Shown: piece by piece, positions 1 to 8,830 of the stretch | Numbering within the stretch: position 1 is the stretch's first letter | Layout of the letters: each line of letters begins with the position of its first letter | Assembly (NCBI GenBank): GCA_944320235.1 | Contig: CALUGQ010000011.1 | Coordinates: 1 to 64,000 of the forward strand | DNA from: an uncultured Prevotella sp. | Lineage (GTDB): Bacteria; Bacteroidota; Bacteroidia; Bacteroidales; Bacteroidaceae | Length of the DNA stretch: 64,000 nucleotides | Reading direction: 5' to 3' | Translations under genes and position numbers: made by a program | Notes under the pieces: generated by a model | The model's database searches: none | What the model was told of the DNA's origin: nothing | Seen by the model: only the letters and a program-made list of their open reading frames with translations

Positions 1-65
1 AAGCCGAAGAACAGCATCAACGGCAACGCAATGAAAAGCGAAAATTCGTATATTGTATAATCCAT
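1..65 (-). CDS. N-terminal end of a membrane protein (partial, cut by window start)
   Basis: Reading leftwards from an ATG at 65 gives 21 residues beginning MDYTIYEFSLFIALPLMLFF, a typical uncleaved first membrane segment. The frame is still open at base 1. A TAATTTTG promoter box lies 72 nt upstream. Too little is present to name a family. Confidence 0.55.
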   Translation of the reverse strand, partial: MDYTIYEFSLFIALPLMLFFG

Positions 66-136
66 TATTACCTTGTTTTTTGTTAATATCTCAGGCTTGC
101 AGAAAGATTATCGGTTACTTTCCCACTTGCCGGGTA

Positions 137-144
137 CAAAATTA
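137..144 (-). promoter_or_regulatory. -7 promoter box for the partial membrane gene
   Basis: On the minus strand this reads TAATTTTG, a match to the Bacteroidota -7 consensus TAnnTTTG. No convincing -33 TTG is seen at the usual distance. The surrounding 66-297 gap is A/T-rich and shows no gene. Confidence 0.45.
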
Positions 145-297
145 CAAGGTTTTTCCGTTATTCTGAATATTGGGGAATATGTATTTCAAAAAAGAATTCA
201 AAAATAATAATTAATATGGCTAATAGTCAATAAAATAGGGCCGTCCAAGCTTGCCCCATGATGAGAATAACGCATCAAAAAACAATTCGTGCATTGG

Positions 298-547
298 CTA
301 ATCCTTGATTCTATTGATGATTTCTGAGGCCGGAATGTCACGCATAAGCGTGAACCCGAACCACTTTTTGCCCAAATCCTTAATCGATGCCCCGATGTGG
401 TACACTTCGTCGTCTATAAGCAGAAAACGGTCATGCGCTTTGTTGAACCGCTCTATCCTGACTGGCGGATATTGAGCGTTGTGACGGTCAACATCCAGTT
501 GGAACCGGTCGCTTACACGTTGTGTGTAGATAGTGGCAGTCACTCCT
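298..547 (-). pseudogene. C-terminal remnant of an ORF6N-family protein
   Basis: The last 80 or so residues (from GVTATIYTQRV through RHNAQYPPV, FNKAHDRFLLIDDEVYHIGAS and KDLGKKWFGF to the stop) match what I know as the conserved C-terminal part of Bacteroidales ORF6N-domain proteins, with a PLD-like HDRFLLIDD motif. The N-terminal ORF6N DNA-binding domain is absent: upstream of about 548 the sequence belongs to a different gene in another frame. The open frame extends to 606, but the first 20 residues there are out-of-frame PAP2 sequence. It is probably not expressed as a functional protein. Confidence 0.7.
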
Positions 548-817
548 TTTTCCCTTGAAAATAAGGCCTGCCAGGAAATAACCCAGTTCTGTGGAGAGGC
601 TGCCAATGCCTGCCCCCGTCAACACATCGCTCAACCAATGCTTGTTGTTTGCCATGCGCATCAGCCCCGTGGCGGTAGCTACGGAATAGGCACTGATACC
701 AATCCACGGACTCCTGTGACCGTATTCCTTGGTCAGCATCGTGGCGGTCATAAAGGCAGTAGCGGTATGCCCCGAAGGAAAGGAGTGGTCGTTGGGCTTA
801 ACACCGCAGTGATTTTG
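548..817 (-). pseudogene. Internal/C-terminal remnant of a PAP2-family phosphatase
   Basis: In one frame there is a good match to the C-terminal half of a membrane PAP2 phosphatase: SFPSGHTATAF (the SGH catalytic block) followed about 45 residues later by NKHWLSDVLTGAGIG (the H..SDV block), then a hydrophobic end. The first active-site block (K-x6-RP) and all upstream membrane helices are missing; upstream of about 817 the frame turns into unrelated sequence. At about 548 the sequence switches frame and family into the ORF6N remnant. Both ends are therefore broken. The frame is open from 2026 to 488, but most of that lies antisense-frame over ccsBA and is a shadow. Confidence 0.75.
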
Positions 818-895
818 GCCAAAGGCGGGTTCTGGCCAAAGTCGCGGCGCACATGGACAAGCCGCCAGGCGGCGTATGCCCGCGTGTGCCTGTTT

Positions 896-1091
896 GTACG
901 TTTTCCTTACTTTTGCGGCGCGACCGATGCAGCGTTGCAAGCGGCTGTGAACCAGCGCGTTGAAGGCACAGGCGGCTGTAGCGCGCAAAACAGGCCGCCC
1001 TGCGGGCCGTAACGGCCCGTTTGGGAGGGCAAAACGGCCCGCCCTGCAGCGCAAGACGGGCCGTGGCGTGCGGCGTGTAAAGAAGTTTCGC
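896..1091. repeat. Dispersed intergenic element, copy A
   Basis: GC-rich units at about 985-1063 with cores such as AACGGCCCGTTT and AAAACGGCCCG, then a box GTAAAGAAGTTTCGC at 1077-1091; a matching box GTACGTTTTCCTTAC is at 896-910. Total 196 nt. It lies downstream of the ccsBA stop, in the gap 818-1152, which holds nothing else. The array is clear; the outer boundaries are inferred from the boxes. Confidence 0.6.
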
Positions 1092-1152
1092 ACCAGCAGA
1101 GGCACCCGGCGTGGCGGCAACGCCCCGGTGTCCGCACGGCTGTGCGCCGGCT

Positions 1153-3411
1153 CTATGCGTAGGTATGCAGGCCGCTGCCGAGCAGGTAGTTCACGCCGAA
1201 GTACGTCATGAGTATGGTCAGGAAGGCGGCCACCATGAAGGCATGGTAGCAGAGCGGGCGGCGCAGTGCCGGGATGGTGTCGGTATGCACAGCCACGGCG
1301 TAGACCATGAGCGTTATCAAGGCCCACGTCTCTTTTGCATCCCAGCCCCAGTAGCGGCCCCACGACACGTTGGCCCACACCGCCCCGATAAATGTGCCCA
1401 TGGCCAGCGCGGCCAGCGCGGGGTAAAGCAGCAGGCGCGAGAGCAGCTGCAGGGCGGCCTCCTGCCCGCCTGCTCCCCCGAAGCCGCGCAGGCGGCGGGC
1501 CGCCGCTGCGGCCAGGGCCGCCACGCCGCAGGCAAACGTCAGCGCAAGCAGGGCGAAGGCCAGCATGACGGCGGCCACGTGGAGCGAGAGCAGGGGCGAG
1601 TCCAGCACGGGCATGATGCCGGTGATGGCGGGGTCCATCTGCCCTATGTGCGCTACGAGCAGGAAGAAGCCTGCTGTGATGAAGCCCAACGTGAGCGCCA
1701 TGCTGAAGCGCCGCGCCGCCACCATCGACATGAGCATGACGAACCAGGCCATGAGCAGCATCGTCTCGTAGCCGTTGGACATGGGTATGTTGCCCGACGC
1801 AACCCACCTCAACGCCCCGCAGAATGTGAGCGCGGCAAAAGCCGCAGCCATTGCGCCGAGGCACACCCGGCGCCACAGCCTGCCGCGGCGCCGGGCGGAG
1901 GCAGTGGCCCGGGCAGGCTTGCCGAGGCGCATCACCTCGGCGATGAGAGCCAGCAGCCCCATGGCGAGGCAGGCCATGAAGAGCGCATCCACGAAAGGCA
2001 CCGCGTTGTATGTGCGCTCGGCCCACAACTGCAGCCCCGTTGGCAGCGACGCGCCCCCCTGCTGCCGCTGGTAAACCGCCATCTTGCTTAACAGGCTGTC
2101 TGCCCGGGCCGTGCGCCCGGCCAGCACCTCGCCATAGAGCAGCGAGAAAGCGTTCTGCATGTACAGCTTGCGCCCCCGCCCTATCGAGTCGGGGATGCGG
2201 TCAGTGGGGGCATACCATGTGGTATTGCCGCCGTGCGTGTAGGGGAACACCTTGAGCAACAGCCCGCGCCTCAGCTCCATGACGAGCCTCAGCTTGTCGT
2301 CTATGTCGGCCGCCTGCCGGTGGAACGCGTCATGGTTGCCTTGGTAATACTCCCGTATGTAAGGCCCGAGGATGTATCCGCCCATGTCGGGGTTCAAGAA
2401 TGTGTTCACAGAGACGTAACGGGGCAGCTGCAAAGCCTCCCGCAGCTCGCCGTCCTTGAGCTTGACAAACGGTTCCGCGCACCACTCCTCGCCCCAGAAT
2501 ATCCAGCCCGCCAGCACCTGTTCAGCCGTCAATCCTCTGTACGTGCGGCTGCCGTGGAGCTTCATGGTGAAGTCGGTGGCAAGCGTCTGCAGCGGGCATA
2601 TGCGGCCATTCCATAGCACACAGAGCCGCCCGAGGTCGCCGGCCCGGTCGCGCGGCAGCGTGGTAGCGGCGTGGCCCGTGGCAGGAACCAGGGCCGCCAG
2701 GGTGGCCACGGCCAGTGCGCCACGCCTCAATGACGTGCTGCGCAGCAGTCGGCGGAAGGTGGCGCGCGGGTCAGCCAGCATCCATACGAGCGATATGAAC
2801 AGCAAGGCGTAGCCGGTGTATGTCACGGCTATGCCCCACGGGTCGGCTGCGACGGAGAGTATGCTGCCGCCGAGGTCGTCGTCATAGGAGCTTTGGCAGA
2901 GCCTTACGGAGCGGTGAGTGGCTATGTTGTTCATCGACACCGTGGCCTGCAGTTCACTGCCACCATCGATTATGGTGAGCTGCGAGCGGTAGTCGGCCGG
3001 GGCGCCGGTACCCTCGTGGCATTCTACCGTAAAGCTGTCGAGCCGCAGCTTGAAGGGCAGCGTGCGCGTGGCCACGCCCTCCGGGCCGAGGTCAACGTAG
3101 AGTGTGTCGGTAATCCGGCCCTGGCGCAGGTGCACCATGCCCCGCTCGGCGGTGGTGCTTGTAAGCAATGCCCCCGCCAGGATGAGCAGCAAGGCAGCGT
3201 GGAGGGCCAGCGTGGAGGGCTGCCTTACGCGACGCCTCACAATCCAGGCGATGCCTGCAGCCGCCAGCACGGCCCACAGCAGCGTGAACCACCACGCTCC
3301 GTAGATGCGTTCCATGACAAAGCCGGTGCCTTCATGTTTCTCTATCACCGTGGCGGCGGCCATGGCCACGATTATGAGTATGTAGGAAGTGTAAATGGTT
3401 TTCTTGGCCAT
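1153..3411 (-). CDS. ccsBA: Cytochrome c biogenesis protein, CcsB(ResB)-CcsA fusion
   Basis: A 752-residue fused System II cytochrome c maturase that would export heme and attach it to CXXCH motifs in the periplasm. The N-terminal part has paired membrane segments and a ResB-like periplasmic region; the C-terminal third is CcsA, with the tryptophan-rich heme-binding motif WGRYWGWDAKETW near residues 684-696 and conserved histidines in the flanking helices. It is the last gene of a four-gene minus-strand run behind a CXXCH protein that would need it, which supports the assignment. The 136-nt gap before it carries a REP-like repeat. Whether it serves other cytochromes elsewhere in the genome cannot be seen here. 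Confidence 0.92.
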   Translation of the reverse strand: MAKKTIYTSYILIIVAMAAATVIEKHEGTGFVMERIYGAWWFTLLWAVLAAAGIAWIVRRRVRQPSTLALHAALLLILAGALLTSTTAERGMVHLRQGRITDTLYVDLGPEGVATRTLPFKLRLDSFTVECHEGTGAPADYRSQLTIIDGGSELQATVSMNNIATHRSVRLCQSSYDDDLGGSILSVAADPWGIAVTYTGYALLFISLVWMLADPRATFRRLLRSTSLRRGALAVATLAALVPATGHAATTLPRDRAGDLGRLCVLWNGRICPLQTLATDFTMKLHGSRTYRGLTAEQVLAGWIFWGEEWCAEPFVKLKDGELREALQLPRYVSVNTFLNPDMGGYILGPYIREYYQGNHDAFHRQAADIDDKLRLVMELRRGLLLKVFPYTHGGNTTWYAPTDRIPDSIGRGRKLYMQNAFSLLYGEVLAGRTARADSLLSKMAVYQRQQGGASLPTGLQLWAERTYNAVPFVDALFMACLAMGLLALIAEVMRLGKPARATASARRRGRLWRRVCLGAMAAAFAALTFCGALRWVASGNIPMSNGYETMLLMAWFVMLMSMVAARRFSMALTLGFITAGFFLLVAHIGQMDPAITGIMPVLDSPLLSLHVAAVMLAFALLALTFACGVAALAAAAARRLRGFGGAGGQEAALQLLSRLLLYPALAALAMGTFIGAVWANVSWGRYWGWDAKETWALITLMVYAVAVHTDTIPALRRPLCYHAFMVAAFLTILMTYFGVNYLLGSGLHTYA

Positions 3412-3429
3412 TGTTTCGTAGTGTCAGCC

Positions 3430-3530
3430 CCTTCACGCCTCTCCCCGGCGGGGAGAGAGCCGCAAGCCATCGAACGGGGCTGTCCATTATTGGGCATAGC
3501 GGCTCTCTCTCCACAGGAGAGGTCGGTGGG
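3430..3530. repeat. REP/BIME-like intergenic repeat
   Basis: Two small hairpins, CTCTCCCC-GGCG-GGGAGAG (about 3439-3456) and CTCTCC-ACA-GGAGAG (about 3507-3521), bracket a spacer that starts GAGCCGCAAGCC (3457-3468). The same GAGCCGCAAGCC and CTCTCCACAGGAGA blocks, with nearly the same spacing (50 versus 47 nt), recur inside the polyferredoxin gene at 10501-10561. Confidence 0.7.
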
Positions 3531-3547
3531 TTAAATGCTTCTGTTAC

Positions 3548-5263
3548 TTAAATGGAGCGAAGGAACTTCACCACGGCGTCGCGGTCGGCCTTCGGCAACT
3601 GGTAGAACTTGTAGCCACTCTCGTAGGCCTGGCTCTTCTTGCTGTAGCAGTGCCACATTATGGCCTCCACCTCGTTGCGCGCGCGGCAGTCGTGCAGGCG
3701 GTCTTCGGCACCGGTGTTGATGAGCGAGAGGCCGCGCCCCCAGAGCGGAGTCGTGCGGCACCATGAGCCATGAATGTCGTTGGCCATGTACAGCTTGTGC
3801 TGCACGAAATCAGAGTACGGGTAGATTTTCTGCTTCGGGTACTTTGGCAGGGGCCTCCCCTTAATCACGTCGGGCGTCCAGTAGTTGTCGGCACCCGTGG
3901 TCCACGACGGCCTGTGGCACGTGGCGCAACCCATCTCCATGAACAGTTCCTTGCCGCGCTGCACGTCGGGGTCGTTCAAGTTGCGGGCGCGTGGGATGGA
4001 GAGCCCGCGGTGCCACACCATGAAAGCGTAGAAGTTGTCGGCACTCATCTCGGGCGAGAAGTTGTGCCACTGGTTGTCAAACTGGTTGGTGCTTGGCGAA
4101 AGCAGGTTCTTCACGGCTTCGGCAATGCCCTCGTCAGTGCCGTCAGCGCGGTAAGGCGAGGTGGGATCGCTCTTGATGGCGCTGATCACATCGGGGTTCA
4201 TGGCCATGGCATCAGCCCAAGCCTGCGTGGTGTAAAGCTTTGGGCGGTCAGGGCGCGAAACGTTGGGGATGTTCCACATGGCGTTGGCCCCGGCCCCGTC
4301 CTGGAGGCTTGCGCGTGTCAGGGCGTAGGTGTAACGCTTTATCATGCCATTCACCGGAGTTCCGTCGGCCAGTGCGCCGGGGCTTGTCCAGTTGGTGTAA
4401 TAAGCGGTGGATGCCCAGTCATTTGCCTCCTTGTCCCACATGGCGGAGTTCACCTCCATGTAACGCGCCGTAAGCTCGTACTGCTTCTTCAGCGAATCCT
4501 CTGGTATTGCGTCGATGAGCCCAGTGCCTATGATGCCGATTGTAGACTCAAGGCGCACCGCGTAGTTCGTTGGCACAGGGTAAGTGTTGAACGCCGAGGG
4601 GTCGATAGTGACCTCGGGGTAAATCAGTTCATACGAGTCGCCTCCGTTGGGGAATGTCATCGAGAGGCCGCTCTCCATGGCCGTGACCTGCTTCCAGGTG
4701 ATGTTTATCCCGTCTTCCTCCACAGGCGGGAGGAAAGGCGACACGGCCTGGGTCTGCGGCATGCCCGTAACCTCGCTGATATACGGGCCGTCGTTGCTGT
4801 TGGCTCCGTCCTCGGGGTGGCAGATAACGAGCAGGTAGCCGTTGCCGAACGTGGCCTTGTAGGAGTCCTGCCGCTTGCCGTGGCCGTAGCCAGGGTGGCA
4901 GTCTATGCACGATTTGCGCACAGACGCCGGCCCGAGGCCGTTGAACGGGGGCGTGTCAAGCGTCACGTTGCGCTCGAAGAACATCTCCCCCCGGTTGAAA
5001 TCGTTGGTCAGTCCCATGTTGGTAGTGGCCGGTGTCTCGTCCTCGTAGCACCCTTCACTTACGTTGAGCGTCGTGCCCAGCAGTCCGCCGGGATACCACT
5101 CGTCGGCCGAGAAGTTGCCCACGGCCTTTCCGATGTACGAAATGTCGTCGATGTTCCCTGGGGTGTTGTCGCCCGGGGCGTTCTCATCGTCGGAGCAGGC
5201 AGCCAGCGACAGGCAGATGCAACCGGCGATGACGGGAATGCGTTTTCTCAAAAATAAATCCAT
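3548..5263 (-). CDS. Di-heme oxidoreductase (thiol-oxidoreductase-like) lipoprotein
   Basis: A 571-residue lipoprotein (signal ending LAAC, Cys23) of the di-heme oxidoreductase / DUF1111 family. Two c-type heme sites are visible: SCIDCH (residues 118-123) and GCATCH (445-450), and the C-terminal RTTPLWGRG block is typical of the family. It would be an extracytoplasmic electron-transfer enzyme; the true substrate of the family is not settled. It follows an imelysin gene and precedes ccsBA, and family members are commonly found beside imelysins in iron-linked clusters (recalled knowledge). The start ATG at 5263 gives a complete lipoprotein signal. Confidence 0.9.
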   Translation of the reverse strand: MDLFLRKRIPVIAGCICLSLAACSDDENAPGDNTPGNIDDISYIGKAVGNFSADEWYPGGLLGTTLNVSEGCYEDETPATTNMGLTNDFNRGEMFFERNVTLDTPPFNGLGPASVRKSCIDCHPGYGHGKRQDSYKATFGNGYLLVICHPEDGANSNDGPYISEVTGMPQTQAVSPFLPPVEEDGINITWKQVTAMESGLSMTFPNGGDSYELIYPEVTIDPSAFNTYPVPTNYAVRLESTIGIIGTGLIDAIPEDSLKKQYELTARYMEVNSAMWDKEANDWASTAYYTNWTSPGALADGTPVNGMIKRYTYALTRASLQDGAGANAMWNIPNVSRPDRPKLYTTQAWADAMAMNPDVISAIKSDPTSPYRADGTDEGIAEAVKNLLSPSTNQFDNQWHNFSPEMSADNFYAFMVWHRGLSIPRARNLNDPDVQRGKELFMEMGCATCHRPSWTTGADNYWTPDVIKGRPLPKYPKQKIYPYSDFVQHKLYMANDIHGSWCRTTPLWGRGLSLINTGAEDRLHDCRARNEVEAIMWHCYSKKSQAYESGYKFYQLPKADRDAVVKFLRSI

Positions 5264-5352
5264 AATCGTATTATTTTAGTTTTTAACATGATTGAATCGT
5301 GGCGGCATTTCCACCGTCACGATTCTTGGTTTTTCGGTGTCTTGCCCCGCCA

Positions 5353-6618
5353 TCAGTTCACCGCGATCCAGTCGGCGGCCTTGTTCAGCTCCTCGTCGAG
5401 GGCGGCGATGGCGTCCATTGCCGTCTTGACGTGGGCTGCCTGAGGTGCGTCGACAAAGGCCACGCCCGAGGCTATGCAGGCATCGAGGGCCGTGAACGAA
5501 GCCTCGAGTGCGGCTTCGAGCGCCGTTGCCTGCGTGGGGTTGTACTTCTTCAGGTAAGCCATGAGCGAATTGTCCTCGTTGCGCGAAGCCTCAACCCCGC
5601 CGTACAGGGAGTTCTCTATGCTTATTATGTTGTCCTTGAAGTCGGTGAACGACTTCTTGCTGTAAGGCGACTCGATGTAGCTCGGGTCGGCCCCGGTGTA
5701 GGCCTGGCCTATTTTCTGCCCGCTCACCTCGGCTGCTATGTTGGAGCATCCGGCCACGAGTATGGTGGTCATCACCGTCCGCCACGTGGCGTAAGTGCTG
5801 CCTATGTTGGTAGCTTCGAGCATGTTCTTGCCGTAGGTGTAGTTGTTTCCTTCCACGGTGTAGGGCAGCTCGCACTCGTCGGCCACACGTGTGATATGCG
5901 CTTCGGGGGCGTTCTCGTTCCAAGCCACCTCCAGCTGCCAGCAGCGGTCGCGCAGGTCGCCAGCCACGGCGGCGGCATATATCAGCTCCTCGCGGCCCGA
6001 AACCTGCACCCCTTTGTCCGTGAAGGCGGGGTCGGTCTCATTGGCCCGCAGGCTCTCAACGGTGCGGTTGGCCCCGTCGCGGAAGAGTATGAACTCTATT
6101 CCGTGGAAGCCGAGCAGCTCCTGGCCCATCTTGTTGCCTGCGTAAGCTATTCCCTCGTCGCCGTTGTCGAGCATGGCAATCTTCTCGCTGTTGCCAAGCT
6201 CGGTGACGAGCCCGTCGAGGTCGAGCGGCCATGTGTCGATGTGCGGGTCGATGCCGAAGTTGGTCGCCGCGCCGAAGAGGAACGCCTCGCTCTCCTCCCA
6301 CGACTGGCGGGCTTGCAGGAACTTGGCGCAGATGGCGTCGACCTCAGCCTGCGTGAGGCTGGCCGCGTCGGCCTTGAACTTCTCCTTCGCCTCCACGAGC
6401 ATGTCGTAAAGTTCGCCTGTCTCGGTGGCAAGGTCGGCGTAGGTGGGGTAGATGACGTAGTTGACATACTGCGTGGTGATGTCTTTCATCATCAGTTCCT
6501 TCTCCGTGAGCTCGCCCTGGTCGGCTCCGTTGCCGTCATCGTCGCTGCACGATGTGAGCCCGGCTGTCATCGTCATGGCCATGGCCACGACCGATGCGTA
6601 GTAAAACAGTTTTTTCAT
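5353..6618 (-). CDS. Imelysin-family lipoprotein (M75/IrpA-like)
   Basis: A 421-residue protein with a lipoprotein signal (LTSC, Cys24) and the imelysin hallmarks: [10 protein letters not shown] at about 107-116 and the GxHxxE motif as GFHGIE at 170-175. The imelysin fold is helical with an apparent metal-binding pocket; family members are linked to iron uptake, though peptidase activity is doubtful. It sits between a porin (77-nt gap) and the di-heme protein (89-nt gap), all on the same strand, so co-expression is likely. A role in iron or redox handling at the cell surface is inference from family and neighbours. Confidence 0.9.
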   Translation of the reverse strand: MKKLFYYASVVAMAMTMTAGLTSCSDDDGNGADQGELTEKELMMKDITTQYVNYVIYPTYADLATETGELYDMLVEAKEKFKADAASLTQAEVDAICAKFLQARQSWEESEAFLFGAATNFGIDPHIDTWPLDLDGLVTELGNSEKIAMLDNGDEGIAYAGNKMGQELLGFHGIEFILFRDGANRTVESLRANETDPAFTDKGVQVSGREELIYAAAVAGDLRDRCWQLEVAWNENAPEAHITRVADECELPYTVEGNNYTYGKNMLEATNIGSTYATWRTVMTTILVAGCSNIAAEVSGQKIGQAYTGADPSYIESPYSKKSFTDFKDNIISIENSLYGGVEASRNEDNSLMAYLKKYNPTQATALEAALEASFTALDACIASGVAFVDAPQAAHVKTAMDAIAALDEELNKAADWIAVN

Positions 6619-6695
6619 CTTTGTTTTGTAATATAATGTTTGTTGATAGTTGTTTCCTCGTGTTTCGGGCAGTGTTTTCCCCCTGGGTGCGGGGC

Positions 6696-8012
6696 TCAGA
6701 GGAAGAAGCCCTGGTAGGCTATGCCGAGCGACACCGACGGCTCGTCGTTGTACTGCGACTTGAGAAAGCGCTTGGAGAACTCGGCCTTCACCGCCACCTG
6801 CGGCACCGGGTAGTAGTTCACCCCGGCTGCCATGCGTATCTTCTTCGTGTATTCGTACTGCGCCTGGTCGCTGCCTGGAAGGTATGAGTCGTAGTAGTCG
6901 TAGCGTCCGAACACGTAGAGTTTTTGGCCGGAGCGGCGGGTCTTGTTGATTTGCGAGAACACGTCGTAGCCTGCCTCCACGCCTATGGCCACGGCGTTCT
7001 TGCCCACCGGCGACTTCTTGTAGGGTGCGTCGGTGGCGTTTATGTTGCGCTTGGCCTCGCTGATGGCCGCTGCGTCGCCCACGTAGCCGTAGTCGGCGTT
7101 GCCCCTCACTATCCAGTTGTGGTCGTCGTAAGTGAAGTCAAGCGCGCCTATGGCCACCGTCCCCTTCACCTCCTTGTAGCGGTTGCCGTCGTTCTCGAGG
7201 TCGTGCGGGAAAGTGTTGTGCATCGAGCGGCCGTAGTACCCGCTCAGGCCGATGCGCAGCCCCGGCAGGGTGTAGTTGTCTACGCGCGCGGCGAAGCCGT
7301 ACTTGTTGGCCACCTTGAACTCGAACGGCGAGCCTGCGCCGCCCTGCACCCAGTTGTCGCGGTCGAAGAGGAAGCCGTCGAGCCCGGCAATGAGCTGCAC
7401 CTCATACCTGAAGTCGCCCGCGCGGCCCCAGAAGCTGATGCCCGTGTCGTGCCACGTGCAGGGAAGCACGGTGGCCTCGCCCTCGGGCCGGTAGACGGTG
7501 AAGAAGTTGAGAGGCTCGTGGTGGGCGTTGGTAAGGCCCACGGGCACCACGAAGTGGCCCACGCGCAGGTTGGCCCAGCGGGCGAACGACTTCTGTATCC
7601 AGAACTGCTCGAGCTCCACCTCGCCGCCTTTCTCGGTCTCCTGCTCCCACTCGCCGGCTTCCTCGAACTCCTTCTCAACGGCTCCGCCGCCACCGCCGTG
7701 CTCAAACTCAATCTCGCTCGACATGGTCCAGCCCTTGCCGAAGTCGTAGCTTATGTAAATCACGGCGTGGGGGATGTCGAAGCGGCCGTGGCCGGGGTCG
7801 TCCTTGTAGCGGCCCGGCTGGCTGTAGCGGTAAACGTTGTCGCTGTAGAAGTTGCGCGTCAGTGCCACCTCGCCGTAGCCGCCTATGCTCAGGCGGTTGC
7901 CCCGGCTGTGGGTGGTGACGCTGTCGAAGGCTGCCTCTTGCGCCACGGCAGGCGTGGCGGCAGGGAGCGCGGCCAGGGCCATGGCCATTGATGCGATAAT
8001 TGTCTTTTTCAT
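6696..8012 (-). CDS. Outer-membrane porin of the imelysin operon
   Basis: A 438-residue beta-barrel protein: signal peptide to about residue 25 (ending AVAQ), repeated alternating strands with [15 protein letters not shown] and [10 protein letters not shown], and a C-terminal phenylalanine-containing strand (GIAYQGFFL). The region [21 protein letters not shown] resembles the conserved segment of phosphate-selective (OprP/OprO-like) porins. An acidic insertion rich in Glu lies near residues 115-145. The frame is open to 8096, but the ATG at 8012 begins the signal peptide and sits 40 nt below a good promoter, so I chose it. Substrate is unknown; the neighbours suggest a metal or metal complex. 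Confidence 0.85.
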   Translation of the reverse strand: MKKTIIASMAMALAALPAATPAVAQEAAFDSVTTHSRGNRLSIGGYGEVALTRNFYSDNVYRYSQPGRYKDDPGHGRFDIPHAVIYISYDFGKGWTMSSEIEFEHGGGGGAVEKEFEEAGEWEQETEKGGEVELEQFWIQKSFARWANLRVGHFVVPVGLTNAHHEPLNFFTVYRPEGEATVLPCTWHDTGISFWGRAGDFRYEVQLIAGLDGFLFDRDNWVQGGAGSPFEFKVANKYGFAARVDNYTLPGLRIGLSGYYGRSMHNTFPHDLENDGNRYKEVKGTVAIGALDFTYDDHNWIVRGNADYGYVGDAAAISEAKRNINATDAPYKKSPVGKNAVAIGVEAGYDVFSQINKTRRSGQKLYVFGRYDYYDSYLPGSDQAQYEYTKKIRMAAGVNYYPVPQVAVKAEFSKRFLKSQYNDEPSVSLGIAYQGFFL

Positions 8013-8051
8013 CTTTCTGTCGTTGTAATCTTGGTGTTGCAATTCGTGCTG

Positions 8052-8082
8052 CAAAATTACTCTTTTGCATACGCCCCGGCAA
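8052..8082 (-). promoter_or_regulatory. Promoter of the porin-imelysin-DHOR-ccsBA operon
   Basis: On the minus strand TTG (8082-8080), 20 nt, then TAATTTTG (8059-8052): the Bacteroidota -33/-7 arrangement, with identical spacing to the glnK promoter at 17501-17531. Predicted start of transcription is about 8045. Confidence 0.7.
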
Positions 8083-8224
8083 TACCCAAAAATCATGAAA
8101 AACTGTAACAGAAACCTAACAAGAGGCCGTTTGGGCGGGCGTGATACCTACAAATGTGTAGCCCCGGGGGCGGGCGGCATCCCTACCCTGCCCTGTTGCG
8201 GCGGCCGCAAGGGCCATGGGTGGT

Positions 8225-8421
8225 TGGCTTTTTGTTTACAAATGCCTGTGGAGCGTGGCCGGGTGTGCCGCCCGGCGGTGCGTAACGGACCGTATCGGCC
8301 GGCAAAACGGCCTGTTCCGGGAGGCAAAACGGCCTGTTTCGCAGCGCAATCCGGCTCATCTTGCAACTCACTGACGCTCAATATGTTAGCAACAGCAGCC
8401 ATTTTGCGAAACTATTTTGAC
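8225..8421. repeat. Dispersed intergenic element, copy B
   Basis: Units at about 8281-8350 with two near-identical cores GGCAAAACGGCCTGTT, ending GCAGCGCAAT as in copies A and E. Right box CGAAACTATTTTGAC at 8407-8421; the left box (8225-8239, ending GTTTAC) is weak. Spacing 197 nt. It lies in the 8013-8641 gap between two divergent operons, between their promoters at 8052-8082 and 8554-8561, so it cannot be a simple terminator. Confidence 0.6.
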
Positions 8422-8553
8422 AACACGCCACACCAGCCTCGGGCCAAGCCGACGCACAGCAAGTTGCCATCGCGCCATGTTTCGTTATGTTTAAAATATA
8501 AAAATGGTAAGGATTTCAGTGATTTGTATACTTAGTGATTCGGAATTTATTGA

Positions 8554-8561
8554 TAATTTTG
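8554..8561 (+). promoter_or_regulatory. -7 promoter box of the tat operon
   Basis: TAATTTTG matches the -7 consensus and lies 80 nt before the tatA ATG. No -33 TTG is seen at 19-20 nt, so it may be weaker or regulated. Confidence 0.5.
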
Positions 8562-8641
8562 CATCGTGGAAAGCCGCAGCAGCCATGCCATGGCACACAG
8601 GCACGGCTTTTACGGTAATGTAAAAAAGAAACAAAAGCGTT

Positions 8642-8815
8642 ATGTTAGGAACACCGGAGATTATACTCATCGTGCTCGTGGTGCTGCTCCTGTTTGGCGG
8701 CAAGAAAATCCCCGAGCTCATGAAAGGCCTTGGCAAGGGCGTGAAGAGCTTCAAGGACGGCGTGAACGGCATTGCCGACGAGCCGCAGAAACCGGAGCAG
8801 AAGAAAGAAGAGTAA
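8642..8815 (+). CDS. tatA: Twin-arginine translocase subunit TatA
   Basis: A 57-residue protein: short N-terminus, one hydrophobic helix ([20 protein letters not shown]), the FGGKKIPEL hinge diagnostic of TatA, an amphipathic helix with [12 protein letters not shown], and a charged tail of Lys, Gln and Glu. It is 15 nt upstream of tatC. No tatB-like gene is present, so this is a minimal TatAC system of the kind common in Bacteroidota. Two downstream genes carry RR signals, suggesting that pump and cargo are co-expressed. Confidence 0.95.
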   Translation: MLGTPEIILIVLVVLLLFGGKKIPELMKGLGKGVKSFKDGVNGIADEPQKPEQKKEE

Positions 8816-8830
8816 GGGCAGCGCACGCTT

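Noticed and set aside
488-2026. A 512-codon minus-strand open frame as one gene
   Set aside because: Only its last quarter resembles a protein (the PAP2 remnant). The rest lies in the wrong frame over ccsBA and is rich in Arg, Ala and His, as expected for a shadow frame in GC-rich DNA.
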